A stretch of DNA of 64,000 nucleotides from Gammaproteobacteria bacterium (GTDB lineage Bacteria > Pseudomonadota > Gammaproteobacteria > Steroidobacterales > Woeseiaceae), in NCBI GenBank assembly GCA_024639825.1, contig JAHEGH010000007.1, forward strand, positions 1 to 64,000, written 5' to 3'. Each line of letters starts with the position of its first letter. Position 1 is the stretch's first letter. Below, piece after piece: positions 18,323 to 28,219 of the stretch. The translations under genes and the position numbers were made by a program. Below the pieces are notes generated by a model. The model worked only from the letters and a program-made list of their open reading frames with translations. It did not search any database and was not told where the DNA came from.

Positions 18323-20527
18323 ATGACGAATATGCCCTTGATCCACGGGCGCAGGACAACTAGCCTAGCTCACAAATGCTCAGGCCGAAACCCTTTGGCA
18401 CGATTGGAGATTGCTTTGACGAAATACGGATATCGCCGCATTAACTGGCTGGCAGGATTGGGCCTCGCGCTCGTCTCCTGGCCTGCGCTAAGCAACAATG
18501 CGGCAGTCGACCAGGAGAGCTTTCTCTTCCCCGAACCGCGCCACGAAAAAATCGGCGAAATCGTCACACAGTTCGTGCAGCAGCAACACTACAACCATGT
18601 TGCCGTCGACGATGAGCTGTCCTCACGCGTACTTGACCTGTTCATCGAGTCTCTCGACAGCAACCGGATGTACCTGCTAAAGGGCGATATCGAGTACTTT
18701 GAAACCTATCGTTACGAGCTCGATGATCTTGTCAAGAGCAAGCCGCTTGATCCTGTTTTCGAAATGTACCAGGTGTATCAGACACGGGTGCGCGAGCGCC
18801 TGACTTTTGCCCTGGAGCAGCTTGACACCGAACCTGATTTCACGAAGGACGAGACCTACCAGTTCGATCGCTCGGAAGAGCCCTGGGTTGAGAGCTCGGC
18901 TGAACTCGATGATATCTGGAGGCAGCGGGTCAAAAACGATGCGCTGAACCTCGCGCTGGAAGACGAATCCTGGGAGAAAATCCAGGAAGTTCTTGGCAAG
19001 CGCTACCGGGGATACATCAAACGGCTCAATCAGCTGAACAACGACGACGTGTTCGAGCGTTTCATGAACACCTTCGCACACGCGCTCGACCCCCACTCCA
19101 GCTACCTGTCGCCGCGAAACTCGGAGGAATACCGCATACAGATGAGTCTCTCGTACTTCGGTATCGGCGCGTCGCTCCAAACCGATGAGGATTTCGTCAA
19201 GATCGCAGGCATCATCCCTGGAGGTCCGGCGGCAATCGACGGCTCACTGAAGGCCGAAGACCGGATTACCGGTGTCGCGCAGGGCGCGGACGGTGAAATT
19301 GTCGACGTAATCGGCTGGCGCCTCGACGATGTGGTCGAGCTGATCAGGGGCCCTGCCAAATCCGTTGTGCGGCTGGAAATCATCCCCGCCAACGCGTTGC
19401 CGGGCAGCCCCAAGAAATTTATCGACCTCACACGCGGTCAGGTCAAACTCGAAGAGCAGGCCGCCAAGAGCGAAATCGTCAAGATTCAGCGCGATGGACG
19501 CGAATGGTCAATTGGTGTCATCGACGTGCCCAGCTTTTACCGTGACTATCAGGCGCTGAGTAACGGCGACAAGGACTACAAGAGCACCACCAAGGACGTG
19601 CGGCGTCTGATCACAGAGCTTGAAAAAGAAGGCATAGACGGCCTGGTGGTCGACCTGCGCGGCAACGGCGGCGGTCACCTGACCGAGGCTACGGCCCTTT
19701 CCGGCCTGTTCATCGATAATGGTCCGGTCGTCCAGCTGCGCAACGCGAATGGCCGGATCAGCCGCCTGGACGATCCTGACCCGGTTCCGCGCGTGGCCTA
19801 CAGTGGCCCGCTGGCGGTTCTCGTCGACCGCTACAGTGCCTCGGCATCCGAGATCTTCTCGGCTGCCATCCAGGACTACGCACGTGGCGTGATTATCGGC
19901 CAGCAAACGTTCGGCAAGGGCACCGTGCAAAATCTTTACTCGCTCGACCAGTATATTCGCAGCGAGGATAATGAAGGTTTCGGTCAGCTCACGCTGACGA
20001 TTGGCAAGTACTACCGGGTTACCGGCGAAAGCACACAGCATCGCGGTGTGGATCCGGACATCGCGCTGCCGTCGTATATCAATGCCGAACTGATTGGTGA
20101 AAGCGTGCGTGACAGCGCCCTGCCCTGGGACACGGTGCAGACCACCCGATTCAGGGCCGGCAAACCGCTCGAAGGCATGATCGAATCGCTGACGGTGGCG
20201 CACACCGAGCGCTCCAAGGACGATCCGAATTTTCAGTTCCAGCTGGAGAGCATCCGCGCAGCCGAGAAAATCCGGGCTCAGAAGACAATTTCCCTGAATA
20301 TGGAAGGGCGGCGCGCTGAGCACGAGCAGGACCTGCAACGCCGGGTTGATCTCGAGAATGAACGTCGTGCGGCGCTTGGAATCGAACCCATCGAAAGTCT
20401 GGATGATATTGAGGACGAGGATTTCCCGGACATCCAGCTGGATCAGGCTGCTGGCATAGTCGCCGACCTGGCCACAATGCGCGAGGTGACAACACAAACG
20501 CCCAGGACAGCCCAGATACAGCGCTGA
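18323..20527 (+). CDS. prc: Tail-specific protease Prc (S41A)
   Basis: 734 residues, slightly longer than the E. coli enzyme because of an N-terminal extension before the signal-like segment WLAGLGLALVSWPALS. The N-terminal Prc domain (NRMYLLKGDIEYFE) is followed by a PDZ domain (GIGASLQTDEDFVKIAGIIPGGPA) around residues 270-340. The peptidase core has DRYSASASEIFSAAIQDY with nucleophile Ser507 and TFGKGTVQN with general base Lys532, 25 residues apart as in E. coli. It degrades periplasmic proteins with exposed C-termini and processes cell-wall enzymes. It stands alone; the next gene has its own promoter. Confidence 0.95.
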   Translation: MTNMPLIHGRRTTSLAHKCSGRNPLARLEIALTKYGYRRINWLAGLGLALVSWPALSNNAAVDQESFLFPEPRHEKIGEIVTQFVQQQHYNHVAVDDELSSRVLDLFIESLDSNRMYLLKGDIEYFETYRYELDDLVKSKPLDPVFEMYQVYQTRVRERLTFALEQLDTEPDFTKDETYQFDRSEEPWVESSAELDDIWRQRVKNDALNLALEDESWEKIQEVLGKRYRGYIKRLNQLNNDDVFERFMNTFAHALDPHSSYLSPRNSEEYRIQMSLSYFGIGASLQTDEDFVKIAGIIPGGPAAIDGSLKAEDRITGVAQGADGEIVDVIGWRLDDVVELIRGPAKSVVRLEIIPANALPGSPKKFIDLTRGQVKLEEQAAKSEIVKIQRDGREWSIGVIDVPSFYRDYQALSNGDKDYKSTTKDVRRLITELEKEGIDGLVVDLRGNGGGHLTEATALSGLFIDNGPVVQLRNANGRISRLDDPDPVPRVAYSGPLAVLVDRYSASASEIFSAAIQDYARGVIIGQQTFGKGTVQNLYSLDQYIRSEDNEGFGQLTLTIGKYYRVTGESTQHRGVDPDIALPSYINAELIGESVRDSALPWDTVQTTRFRAGKPLEGMIESLTVAHTERSKDDPNFQFQLESIRAAEKIRAQKTISLNMEGRRAEHEQDLQRRVDLENERRAALGIEPIESLDDIEDEDFPDIQLDQAAGIVADLATMREVTTQTPRTAQIQR

Positions 20528-20536
20528 TTCCTGGGC

Positions 20537-20577
20537 TTGACCCGAAAAGTCGCGGTGTTATACTCGACTATAACACC
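20537..20577 (+). promoter_or_regulatory. Promoter overlapped by a perfect 24-bp palindrome
   Basis: TTGACC (20537-20542) and TATACT (20559-20564), 16 bp apart, form a sigma-70 promoter. The -10 lies inside a perfect inverted repeat: nine-base arms GGTGTTATA and TATAACACC (20554-20562 and 20569-20577) around a 6-bp centre. There is no U-run after it, so it is more likely an operator for a dimeric repressor than a terminator. Confidence 0.55.
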
Positions 20578-20618
20578 TAGCCGATTGCGTAATGGCAATC
20601 ACCGTTAAGGGGCAAGCC

Positions 20619-21002
20619 ATGGCAAGACGGCAGAAACAGCCTAAGCAGGTCCATATCGCAGAAGTCGCGGCGATCCTGGTGCTGGCCGGCTGTTTTGCGG
20701 CGCCTGTAGTCGCTGCCCCCGACCACGACCCTCTCTGCTACAGCCATCTCGAGGCGACCTTGAAAATCAAGGCCGACACGATGTCCACGACGATTGACGC
20801 GGTCGCCGACGACCATGTGCTGAAACCACGTGTTGAAGCAACGGCACGCAAGATCTTTACCGACAGCGAAAACGAATCCGAGACCGAAGAAAGTAGCGAG
20901 ATCGAATCTGACGACGACAAGGTGCCCGCTCCTCGCCTGCGTTCACTCTCAGACAACGAATTGGTGCCGTTCAGGCGCCAGATGTACCGCAGAGATATCT
21001 AG
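20619..21002 (+). CDS. Exported acidic protein of unknown function
   Basis: 127 residues from ATG 20619, preceded by AAGGGG at good distance; an ATG nine codons earlier lacks this. A basic N-terminus and hydrophobic segment (VAAILVLAGCFAAPVVAA) form a signal peptide. The mature part has one Cys (PLCYSH), a helical section and a very acidic stretch (DSENESETEESSEIESDDD), then a basic end (RRQMYRRDI). No family is recognised. The gene is controlled by the palindrome-overlapped promoter just upstream. Confidence 0.6.
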   Translation: MARRQKQPKQVHIAEVAAILVLAGCFAAPVVAAPDHDPLCYSHLEATLKIKADTMSTTIDAVADDHVLKPRVEATARKIFTDSENESETEESSEIESDDDKVPAPRLRSLSDNELVPFRRQMYRRDI

Positions 21003-21022
21003 AACCGTTTGAGCTTCGCCTG

Positions 21023-22057
21023 TTAGCGGCTCAATACCTTCGCTACTCCGAAGTAATTCTCTCCGAGAATGCTTGCTTCCGACTGGTGCACAACCCCGTT
21101 TGGGTCGATATCGAAAATGGTTGCGACGGTACCTGGTACCGGTACTGCATCGTCATCGTTCCGGAATAATGCTGTCTTCGCGATCATCTTGGCTCGGGTC
21201 TTCAGTAGCTCCGCGAAATCTCCCGCCTGCTCCACTTCTTCACGCCGGCGGGTCAACCGCTGCAGCAATTCATCGCACTCGTACTTGGTGCCATAGTTAA
21301 CAGCCCCAACGCTTTTCTCGCTGGATTCTTTCGCCAATCCGACAAGATTGTCCTCGGCATAGTCGAGGTACAGCTGCTGGACGAACGCCAGGATCATGAA
21401 ATTGATCGAACGCTTTGCAGCGATATCCAACCCTTGATGTGCCGGAGGATCCAGTGTCTCAACGCGTGCAAGATCCTGCAGTAACTCCTGCTCCCTGGCT
21501 TGTGCCGCAACAATAGAAGCTTCGAGACTCACGACCTGTGATGCCTGTGAACGACCGCGCAGCATCTTCGTAATGCTGCCCATGGTCAGTAATTTGTGGC
21601 GCTCCGACTGCAACTGGTCTTCCAGCATCTGGACTCGCAGGCGTTGCTCCCCGATTTTCTTCTGTGCCTTCCTGGACGACTTCTTGCGCTTCTCGTTCCA
21701 GGAAACCAGTACCTTGCTGTGCACCCGTAGCTCGCGCTGTTGTTTCAGCTGCTCTGCAAATCGCACGATCTTTGACTCGCAATGGGCGGCCAGGCGGCGC
21801 ATCTGGTAAAAGACGACAACGTTGTGAACCCATTCAGGATCCAGGAGTAGCGACTCAAGGTGATTCAGCTTCTGCTGCACCCGCTCTGTCGCGCCCTGAT
21901 GTGCCTTGATCCGATCCTGTAGCTGGTACTTTTCGTTACGTAACGCGGCGAATTCCTTCTTCAGCTCGGCACGATTACGAAACAGATCCACGAGTTTGTC
22001 CGTGTCCTGCGGCTGCTGTTCCGGTTCGTTCTTGAAGATTGTCGTGATGCTCGCCAC
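21023..22057 (-). CDS. Coiled-coil protein of unknown function
   Basis: 344 residues from GTG 22057, chosen because AAGAGA lies just upstream; a TTG at 22096 is the alternative. Residues ~25-200 are mainly coiled coil rich in Leu, Gln, Glu and Arg. The C-terminal third is helical (FMILAFVQQLYLDYAEDNL) and ends with a beta-like segment (GTVATIFDIDPNGVVHQ). It lacks signal peptide and membrane segments, so it is probably cytoplasmic. No family is assigned. It is convergent with the acidic exported gene and lies 106 bp downstream of the DUF1249 gene. Confidence 0.6.
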   Translation of the reverse strand: MASITTIFKNEPEQQPQDTDKLVDLFRNRAELKKEFAALRNEKYQLQDRIKAHQGATERVQQKLNHLESLLLDPEWVHNVVVFYQMRRLAAHCESKIVRFAEQLKQQRELRVHSKVLVSWNEKRKKSSRKAQKKIGEQRLRVQMLEDQLQSERHKLLTMGSITKMLRGRSQASQVVSLEASIVAAQAREQELLQDLARVETLDPPAHQGLDIAAKRSINFMILAFVQQLYLDYAEDNLVGLAKESSEKSVGAVNYGTKYECDELLQRLTRRREEVEQAGDFAELLKTRAKMIAKTALFRNDDDAVPVPGTVATIFDIDPNGVVHQSEASILGENYFGVAKVLSR

Positions 22058-22163
22058 GGCTTGTCTCTTTACATAATCCCAGGCATTCGCACCCAATGCG
22101 GTGCGCTACTGAACGTAATGATCTCAGGCCTGGAATAGCGAAACGCGGACTGAATCGACAGTT

Positions 22164-22619
22164 TTAGCGTTCGAGTACGAGGTGTCCCTGCTCGGACAGG
22201 TAGTCGAGCCACTTGTTGAGGACCATATTGCGACGCCAGCGACGGCTCAGTTCCCTGCCATGCTCCTTCACCAGCTTGCGTAACGTCACGTGACGCTGCG
22301 TGGTGCCGATGGCCATGACCTCGGCAAGCCGTCCGTCAAGATAGGCACGCACGGTCATGTCCGGATCGATCAGCAGGCCATCATCGGTTTCGAAATGGTA
22401 GGTGAGAGAAAGGGTTACCGTGTACCGGCAGCGTTCCAGTATCTCGACATGCAGGTCGCAATCACCGGCCACTCGTGAGCGAAAACAGCCGTCCAGACGC
22501 GCGATCTCGGGGATCAGACGTAACAGGCGCAGGTAATTGCTCTCGTACACAGCCATCAATCCCACAAAACTGCGGGGCTTTGCGGCGGTCTCCGGAACCA
22601 GGTGTGAATCGAGCAACAT
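22164..22619 (-). CDS. DUF1249 family protein (YqiB-like)
   Basis: 151 residues from ATG 22619; an upstream in-frame start is unlikely because it adds Cys-rich residues absent from the family. Conserved DUF1249 features include MAVYESNYLRLLRLIP, a charged beta segment (DLHVEILERCRYTVTLSL) and DPDMTVRAYLDGRLAEVMAI. In enterobacteria the relative YqiB sits near parE and cpdA. No biochemical role is established. It lies just downstream of ppsR on the same strand, 32 bp after the ppsR stop. Confidence 0.85.
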   Translation of the reverse strand: MLLDSHLVPETAAKPRSFVGLMAVYESNYLRLLRLIPEIARLDGCFRSRVAGDCDLHVEILERCRYTVTLSLTYHFETDDGLLIDPDMTVRAYLDGRLAEVMAIGTTQRHVTLRKLVKEHGRELSRRWRRNMVLNKWLDYLSEQGHLVLER

Positions 22620-22651
22620 GCCGTCAATATAGCAGCACATGACCGGCAATA

Positions 22652-23476
22652 TCAGGGTCGAACTCTGCGCTCTACCCCGGTACTATCAAGAATTCTGCTC
22701 GATATCTCCTCGATCGAGAACATCGTCGTGTTGACGCTCGGTATGCCGTAACGGCGAAATATTTTCTCCGCCTCCCGAAGTTCGAAACGCACTTGCTGCG
22801 CCGAAGAATAATTACCCAGCGGCCGCCGCTCCTTGCGTATCTCGCGCAGCCGTTCGGGCGCGATCGTCAGGCCAAACAGCTTGTGCTTGTGCTCCAGCAG
22901 AAAATCCGGCAGCTTGCCATTTTCCAGCTCATCGTCGGTCAGCGGGTAGTTCGCCGCGTAGACACCGTACTGGAGGGCAAGGTACAGACAGGTGGGCGTC
23001 TTGCCGGAGCGTGACACACCAACGAGAATCACATCCGCCACGTCGTAGTTGCGGCTCACACCGCCATCATCATTGGCCAGCGCGAAATTTGTCGCCTCGA
23101 TGCGTTTCATGTAGGCATCGATATCACTCACGCCGTGCGCGCGCCCCGATCTGTACTCCGGCGCCTCGTCAAATTCGTCCGCGAGCGACTGCAGGAATGC
23201 ATCGAAAATATCGAGATGCAGCCCCGCTGATGTTTTAACAATCTCCCGCAAATCAGGCTGCACCATCGTCGAAAAGACGATAGGACGGACGGCCGCATCC
23301 TCGGCCGCCGCATTGATGGTCCGAACTGCCTCGTTCGCCTTGTCATCGGAATCTATAAATGGCAGAGTCGTCTGGCGAAAATTCTGGCCAGCAAACTGAG
23401 TAATCAGGCTGTGACCGAGTGTCTCTGCCGTGACACCGGTCTGGTCCGAAACAAAAAACACGACGCGCTCAACCAT
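22652..23476 (-). CDS. ppsR: PEP synthase regulatory protein (kinase-pyrophosphorylase)
   Basis: 274 residues from ATG 23476, the family-typical start ([14 protein letters not shown]). The P-loop [16 protein letters not shown] is near residue 150 and the DUF299 hallmark [10 protein letters not shown] is present. PpsR phosphorylates and dephosphorylates a conserved Thr next to the catalytic His of PEP synthase, using ADP and Pi, to switch it off and on. It is encoded divergently from ppsA with 46 bp between the starts, so the promoters are intertwined, the standard arrangement. Confidence 0.95.
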   Translation of the reverse strand: MVERVVFFVSDQTGVTAETLGHSLITQFAGQNFRQTTLPFIDSDDKANEAVRTINAAAEDAAVRPIVFSTMVQPDLREIVKTSAGLHLDIFDAFLQSLADEFDEAPEYRSGRAHGVSDIDAYMKRIEATNFALANDDGGVSRNYDVADVILVGVSRSGKTPTCLYLALQYGVYAANYPLTDDELENGKLPDFLLEHKHKLFGLTIAPERLREIRKERRPLGNYSSAQQVRFELREAEKIFRRYGIPSVNTTMFSIEEISSRILDSTGVERRVRP

Positions 23477-23522
23477 CGGTAGGATTGTCCCATTCCTGCC
23501 AAGGAACACAAGGGAGAAAGAC

Positions 23523-25889
23523 TTGGAGCAATATGTCATCAAGCTCGCAGAGCTTGGCATGGATGACGTTGAAACCGTCGGTGGAAAAAACGCCTCTCTC
23601 GGTGAAATGATCAGCAATCTGTCCAACCTGGGCGTCACTGTCCCGGGAGGGTTCGCAACCACGGCCGCGGCCTATCGTAAGTTCCTGAGCGTGGACGGGC
23701 TCGACAAGCGGATTCATAGCTTACTCGACGACCTCAATGTGGATGACATTGATGCACTAACCAGTGCGGGCGCAGCCATTCGCGGCTGGATCCTGGAGGC
23801 CCCGCTTCCAGACGAACTGATGCGCGACGTGGAGACGGCCTGGAATGAGATGAGCGCCGGTAAGGACATTGCCGTTGCCGTCCGCTCCTCCGCAACAGCT
23901 GAGGATCTGCCGGATGCATCGTTTGCCGGGCAGCAGGAGACATTCCTCAATGTACGCGGGATGGGCAACATGATAGAAGCCATGCATCAGGTGTTCGCAT
24001 CGCTGTTCAACGACCGCGCCATCGCCTACCGCGTCCACCACGGCTTCGATCACGCGGATGTCGCCCTCTCCGCTGGTGTACAGACCATGGTACGCAGCGA
24101 CATCGGCTCGTCGGGTGTGATATTTACGCTCGATACCGAAACGGGATTCCGCGACGCAGTGTTCATTACATCATCCTGGGGACTCGGCGAAACCGTCGTC
24201 CAGGGTGCTGTAAACCCGGATGAGTTCTACGTCTACAAACCGGCACTTGCGGCCGGCAAACTCCCTATTTTGCGCAAAAATCTGGGTAGTAAGGCCATCA
24301 AGATGGTCTACAGCGACAATCCCGAGCCGGGCAAGACGGTAGACACAGTCGATGTGGACGAAATTGACAGCCTCCGGTTCTCCATATCGGACGAGGACAT
24401 TATCGAGCTCGCCAGGATGGCATTAACGATTGAAAATCATTACGGCCGTCCTATGGATATCGAGTGGGGCAAGGATGGCAACGACGGCAAGCTGTACATC
24501 CTCCAGGCACGCCCAGAGACAGTGCAGAGTCGAAGCGGCAGGTCGATCCAGCGTTTCACGCTCAAAGACACGGGGGATGTCATCATCGTGGGACGCAGCA
24601 TCGGTCATAAGATCGGCGCCGGCACAGCCAAGGTCATCCGCTCCGTGGCCGAAATGAATCGCGTGCAGCCAGGAGATGTTCTTGTTTCAGACATGACCGA
24701 TCCCGATTGGGAGCCCGTAATGAAACGGGCATCGGCCATCGTGACCAATCGTGGCGGACGCACCTGCCACGCAGCCATTATCGCGCGCGAACTCGGCATC
24801 CCCGCGGTAGTCGGGTGCGGAGACGCGACTGAGCAGATAGCGGATGGTACAGAGGTTACGGTGAGCTGTGCCGAGGGCGACGAAGGTTTTGTTTACGAGG
24901 GTAGCCTGGATTTTGAGGAAAAGAACATCGAGCTCGACTCACTTCCCGAAATACCAGTAAAGATCATGATGAATGTCGGCAACCCGGACCGCGCGTTCGA
25001 CTTCGCCAATATACCGAATCACGGCGTGGGTCTGGCACGTCTCGAGTTCATCATCAATCGTATGATTGGTGTCCACCCGCAGGCGCTGCTCGAATACGAC
25101 TTGCAGGACACCGATACGAAGGCCGCAATCGACGACCAGATGGCAGGTTATCCTGACCCGGTCGAGTTCTTTGTCGATAAGCTCACTGAAGGTGTTGCCA
25201 CCATTGCCGCGGCATTCGCGCCCGAACCCGTTATCGTGCGCATGTCGGATTTCAAGTCGAATGAGTACGCTAATCTGATCGGTGGCAAACGCTACGAACC
25301 CGACGAAGAGAATCCGATGATCGGTTTCCGCGGCGCGGCGCGTTACGTATCTGAGAGTTTCAAGCCGTGCTTTGAGCTTGAGTGTCGTGCCTTGCGACGT
25401 GTGCGCGAGGACATGGGACTCACCAATGTGCAAATCATGATTCCGTTCGTGCGCACCGTACAACAGGCAAAAGATGTCATCGAGCTGATGGCCCGAAATG
25501 GCCTGGAACGCGGCAAACATGACCTCAAGGTGATCATGATGTCGGAGCTGCCCACCAATGCCCTGCTCGCGGATCAATACCTTGAGTATTTTGACGGCAT
25601 GTCGATCGGCTCGAACGATATGACGCAACTAGCCCTGGGCCTGGATCGTGATTCGGCGCTTGTCGCCGATACCTTCGATGAACGTGACGATGCTGTGAAG
25701 GCGCTGCTGGCAATGACGATATCGGCCTGTAAGGCTCGCGGAAAGTATGTTGGCATCTGCGGTCAAGGACCTTCCGATCATGCGGACCTGGCCCGTTGGC
25801 TGCTGGAACAGGGCATTGAGAGCATGTCGCTGAACCCCGATACAGTCATCGAAACCTGGATGTTTCTCGCGGGAGAAACCGTCGCCTGA
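23523..25889 (+). CDS. ppsA: Phosphoenolpyruvate synthase
   Basis: 788 residues from TTG 23523, preceded by a strong AAGGGAGA; this gives the normal family length, and the frame upstream runs into ppsR. N-terminal ATP-grasp: [36 protein letters not shown]. Phosphohistidine domain: [21 protein letters not shown] with His416. C-terminal TIM barrel: [18 protein letters not shown] and [10 protein letters not shown]. It converts pyruvate, ATP and water to PEP, AMP and Pi for gluconeogenesis. Regulation by PpsR is expected from the neighbouring gene. It converges on the SH3 protein gene. Confidence 0.97.
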   Translation: MEQYVIKLAELGMDDVETVGGKNASLGEMISNLSNLGVTVPGGFATTAAAYRKFLSVDGLDKRIHSLLDDLNVDDIDALTSAGAAIRGWILEAPLPDELMRDVETAWNEMSAGKDIAVAVRSSATAEDLPDASFAGQQETFLNVRGMGNMIEAMHQVFASLFNDRAIAYRVHHGFDHADVALSAGVQTMVRSDIGSSGVIFTLDTETGFRDAVFITSSWGLGETVVQGAVNPDEFYVYKPALAAGKLPILRKNLGSKAIKMVYSDNPEPGKTVDTVDVDEIDSLRFSISDEDIIELARMALTIENHYGRPMDIEWGKDGNDGKLYILQARPETVQSRSGRSIQRFTLKDTGDVIIVGRSIGHKIGAGTAKVIRSVAEMNRVQPGDVLVSDMTDPDWEPVMKRASAIVTNRGGRTCHAAIIARELGIPAVVGCGDATEQIADGTEVTVSCAEGDEGFVYEGSLDFEEKNIELDSLPEIPVKIMMNVGNPDRAFDFANIPNHGVGLARLEFIINRMIGVHPQALLEYDLQDTDTKAAIDDQMAGYPDPVEFFVDKLTEGVATIAAAFAPEPVIVRMSDFKSNEYANLIGGKRYEPDEENPMIGFRGAARYVSESFKPCFELECRALRRVREDMGLTNVQIMIPFVRTVQQAKDVIELMARNGLERGKHDLKVIMMSELPTNALLADQYLEYFDGMSIGSNDMTQLALGLDRDSALVADTFDERDDAVKALLAMTISACKARGKYVGICGQGPSDHADLARWLLEQGIESMSLNPDTVIETWMFLAGETVA

Positions 25890-25901
25890 GAACGGGAACC
25901 G

Positions 25902-26573
25902 CTAGAAACGATCGTAGCGTGAACGACGCTGCCAGCGAATGCGCGGCAGCCAGATTCCCAGGGCAATGCCCACCAGCAGCACCAGACCGCCGGCCATGAA
26001 CCAGTAACGGGTGGTCTGGCTCGCGAGTACCCGGTTTTCCTGCTCAAGCGTGTCCGCGCGTATTTGAGCGGCAGCCAGCTCGTCCATCAGCGATTTGTTC
26101 TGGTCATTAATCGCCAGCACATTCGCTGCCGTGCGTTTGATCTCGGCCAGTTCTTTCTCGAGACTCGCTTTTTCGCGCTCGAGCGTCGATATCTGCCGAT
26201 TCGCCGAATCGTACTGTCCCTTGATGGCGCCGAGCTGTGAATTCAGGGAGCTGCCGCGCGAGGTCGCATTGGTCAGCTGGCCCGTGAGAGTTTCGAGCTG
26301 TTCGCGTGCGCTCGCCTCATTCATCAGGTAACGAGTCAGCACCCAGCCTTCCGTACCACCCTGCGTTCGTACATGCGTGTAGCCACTTTCGGCATCGCGC
26401 TCGATCACCTCGAGCCGGGTGCCACTGCTGACCATGAGTTGTATGGCGTTGCTGGTGCTGGGACCGGATCTGAGCGTGATCTCGAACTGATCGGTCACCC
26501 ATGCGGACTGTGCCAGGGCGGTCGATGCTGCCAGTGAACTCACGAGGAGCGTGATATGGAGTAGTCTTTTCAT
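25902..26573 (-). CDS. SH3-domain exported protein (YgiM / TIGR04211 family)
   Basis: 223 residues from ATG 26573. Signal peptide MKRLLHITLLVSSLAASTALAQ. A bacterial SH3 domain follows (AWVTDQFEITLRSGPSTSNAIQLM; TQGGTEGWVLTRYL), then a coiled coil (residues ~95-180) and a C-terminal transmembrane helix (WFMAGGLVLLVGIALGIWLPRIRW) with a basic tail. This architecture is typical of YgiM/TIGR04211 proteins of gammaproteobacteria, thought to sit in the inner membrane facing the periplasm. Function is poorly known. It is convergent with ppsA. Confidence 0.88.
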   Translation of the reverse strand: MKRLLHITLLVSSLAASTALAQSAWVTDQFEITLRSGPSTSNAIQLMVSSGTRLEVIERDAESGYTHVRTQGGTEGWVLTRYLMNEASAREQLETLTGQLTNATSRGSSLNSQLGAIKGQYDSANRQISTLEREKASLEKELAEIKRTAANVLAINDQNKSLMDELAAAQIRADTLEQENRVLASQTTRYWFMAGGLVLLVGIALGIWLPRIRWQRRSRYDRF

Positions 26574-26628
26574 AATGTGGCAACTATAAGGCAAGGGGAA
26601 ATATCCTTCCAGCTAATATCGAAGTAAA

Positions 26629-27012
26629 TCAGTCGCTTATCGCCGACAGTTCGGCAACGTTTTGCTCCCAGTTTTGCCCGTCGAAGGCGGTGACTGTCAC
26701 TTTTTCCACTGTGTGCGGGTCAAGACAATGAACGTTGACGCTGACACCGTCCGGATGGGAGCGCGGAATATAGAACGACTTGACGCCACAGACCTTGCAG
26801 AAATAGTGCTGCGCGACGCCCGTGTTAAACGTGTAGGTCGTCAGCGCGTCCTCACCCTGCAACAATCTGAAGGCCTTTTTGGACACGTGCAGGTGGAGAT
26901 GACCCGACATGCGGCAGATGCTGCAATTGCAGTCCGTGGCCTCAATAACCGCCGGCGCATCGACTTCGAAGCGGACCCGGCCGCAATGGCAGCCGCCTGA
27001 GTGTGTTGTCAT
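26629..27012 (-). CDS. GFA/CENP-V family zinc protein
   Basis: 127 residues with the GFA (glutathione-dependent formaldehyde-activating) zinc signature: GGCHCGRVRFEV, CNCSICRMSGHLHLHV and FCKVCGVKSFYIPRSHP. The Cys pairs ligand zinc. The enzymatic role of most family members is doubtful; some are glutathione adduct-forming or structural. Its ATG overlaps the stop of the upstream methyltransferase gene by four bases (ATGA), so it is the last gene of an orn-DUF938-GFA operon. Confidence 0.87.
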   Translation of the reverse strand: MTTHSGGCHCGRVRFEVDAPAVIEATDCNCSICRMSGHLHLHVSKKAFRLLQGEDALTTYTFNTGVAQHYFCKVCGVKSFYIPRSHPDGVSVNVHCLDPHTVEKVTVTAFDGQNWEQNVAELSAISD

Positions 27013-27614
27013 GATTTGTCTTCCAAGATCCAGACCGCAACATTATTGTTCGAGGGTACAGCGTAAAATCGTACGCGTTGCAAACCAGCCGCCAATGCGA
27101 ACTCGTCGAGTTTCTCGATATCGCGAATACCCATGACAGAATCGCGCTGCCGCAGGTTTGCGTCAAAATCCGCATTGCTTTGCGCGTTGAATTCACCGCC
27201 CTGCCGGAACGGCCCGTAGAGGCAAAATACGCCACCGGGCCGCAGAGCTTCGGCAACCAGCGAAAACATTTTCCCGACAGCATCGATGCCCATGATGTGA
27301 GCGGTGTTTGCTGAAAATGCAGCATCGTAGGCGCCCTGATCTACACTGGCCTCGCGTACGTCCATGGACAGTGGCGGCGCAATATTCTTGATGCCCGAGC
27401 CATCAATCCACGCCCGGATTCCAGCGTGATTCTCATCGAGATCACTTGTCTGCCAATGCAAATGGTCCATCGCTGCGGCGAAAGCAACCGCATGCTGCCC
27501 TGTTCCCGAACCGATCTCGAGAACGCGGGAAGCGCTACCAAATTCGTTCTTTAATATTTCGAGTATGGGGGTCACATTACGCGCCGCGTACTCGCTGTAA
27601 GGCTGCTCAGCCAT
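27009..27614 (-). CDS. DUF938 SAM-dependent methyltransferase-like protein
   Basis: 201 residues from ATG 27614 ([18 protein letters not shown]), a conserved N-terminus in this family. The SAM-binding motif I is [16 protein letters not shown]. Further features are [15 protein letters not shown] and a [10 protein letters not shown] segment. The substrate is unknown. Its 5' end overlaps the 3' end of orn by eight bases and its stop overlaps the GFA start, so the three genes are translationally coupled. Confidence 0.87.
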   Translation of the reverse strand: MAEQPYSEYAARNVTPILEILKNEFGSASRVLEIGSGTGQHAVAFAAAMDHLHWQTSDLDENHAGIRAWIDGSGIKNIAPPLSMDVREASVDQGAYDAAFSANTAHIMGIDAVGKMFSLVAEALRPGGVFCLYGPFRQGGEFNAQSNADFDANLRQRDSVMGIRDIEKLDEFALAAGLQRVRFYAVPSNNNVAVWILEDKS

Positions 27615-28194
27615 TGTCACCGGAAATGTCGAGAACCTCAGCTGCAAACAGATTGTCGCGGTACCAGCTCAGCTCCTCGATTGAATCGCGAATGTCAGAG
27701 AGCGCCAGGTGTGCCGACTCCTTGACAAATCCTTTCGCAACGCCGGGTGCCCATTGCTGGGCCAGTATCTTGAGCGTACTCACATCGAGGTTGCGATAGT
27801 GAAAAAACGCCTCGAGCTCCGGCATCTCACGAGAGAGAAAACGGCGGTCCTGGCAAATGCTGTTGCCGCACATCGGCGAAGCACCCGTATCAACCCACTT
27901 CTGCAGGAAAGCGAGTGTCGCAGCTTCTGCCTCCGCTGCATCGACCTTGCTTTCAAGGACGCGTGCTGTCAGTCCTGATTTGCCGTGCTGACGAGTATTC
28001 CACTCGTCCATGCCTTCCATCGTTTCCTGCGACTGACGAATCGCGAATACCGGTCCTTCGGCAAGTTCATTGAGATGTTTGTCCGTCACAATCGTCGCGA
28101 TCTCAATGATCGTGTCGTTGATCGTGCACAACCCCGTCATTTCGAGGTCGATCCAGATCAGGTTGCTTGAGGCGTCGTTAGCGGGTGTGGTCAT
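27607..28194 (-). CDS. orn: Oligoribonuclease
   Basis: 195 residues. DEDDh exonuclease motifs: [10 protein letters not shown] (Exo I), a central SICQDRRFL with Asp (Exo II), and [14 protein letters not shown] with His and Asp (Exo III). It degrades 2-5-nt RNAs, including pGpG from c-di-GMP turnover. The ATG at 28194 is divergent from rsgA with 25 bp between starts, the standard gammaproteobacterial arrangement. The 3' end overlaps the methyltransferase gene. Confidence 0.96.
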   Translation of the reverse strand: MTTPANDASSNLIWIDLEMTGLCTINDTIIEIATIVTDKHLNELAEGPVFAIRQSQETMEGMDEWNTRQHGKSGLTARVLESKVDAAEAEAATLAFLQKWVDTGASPMCGNSICQDRRFLSREMPELEAFFHYRNLDVSTLKILAQQWAPGVAKGFVKESAHLALSDIRDSIEELSWYRDNLFAAEVLDISGDNG

Positions 28195-28219
28195 GGTTCA
28201 CGCAGTCTATACTTCCGCC

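Noticed and set aside
19508-20497. Long open frame antisense to prc
   Set aside because: It mirrors the high-GC codon pattern of prc and has no motif or ribosome-binding site.
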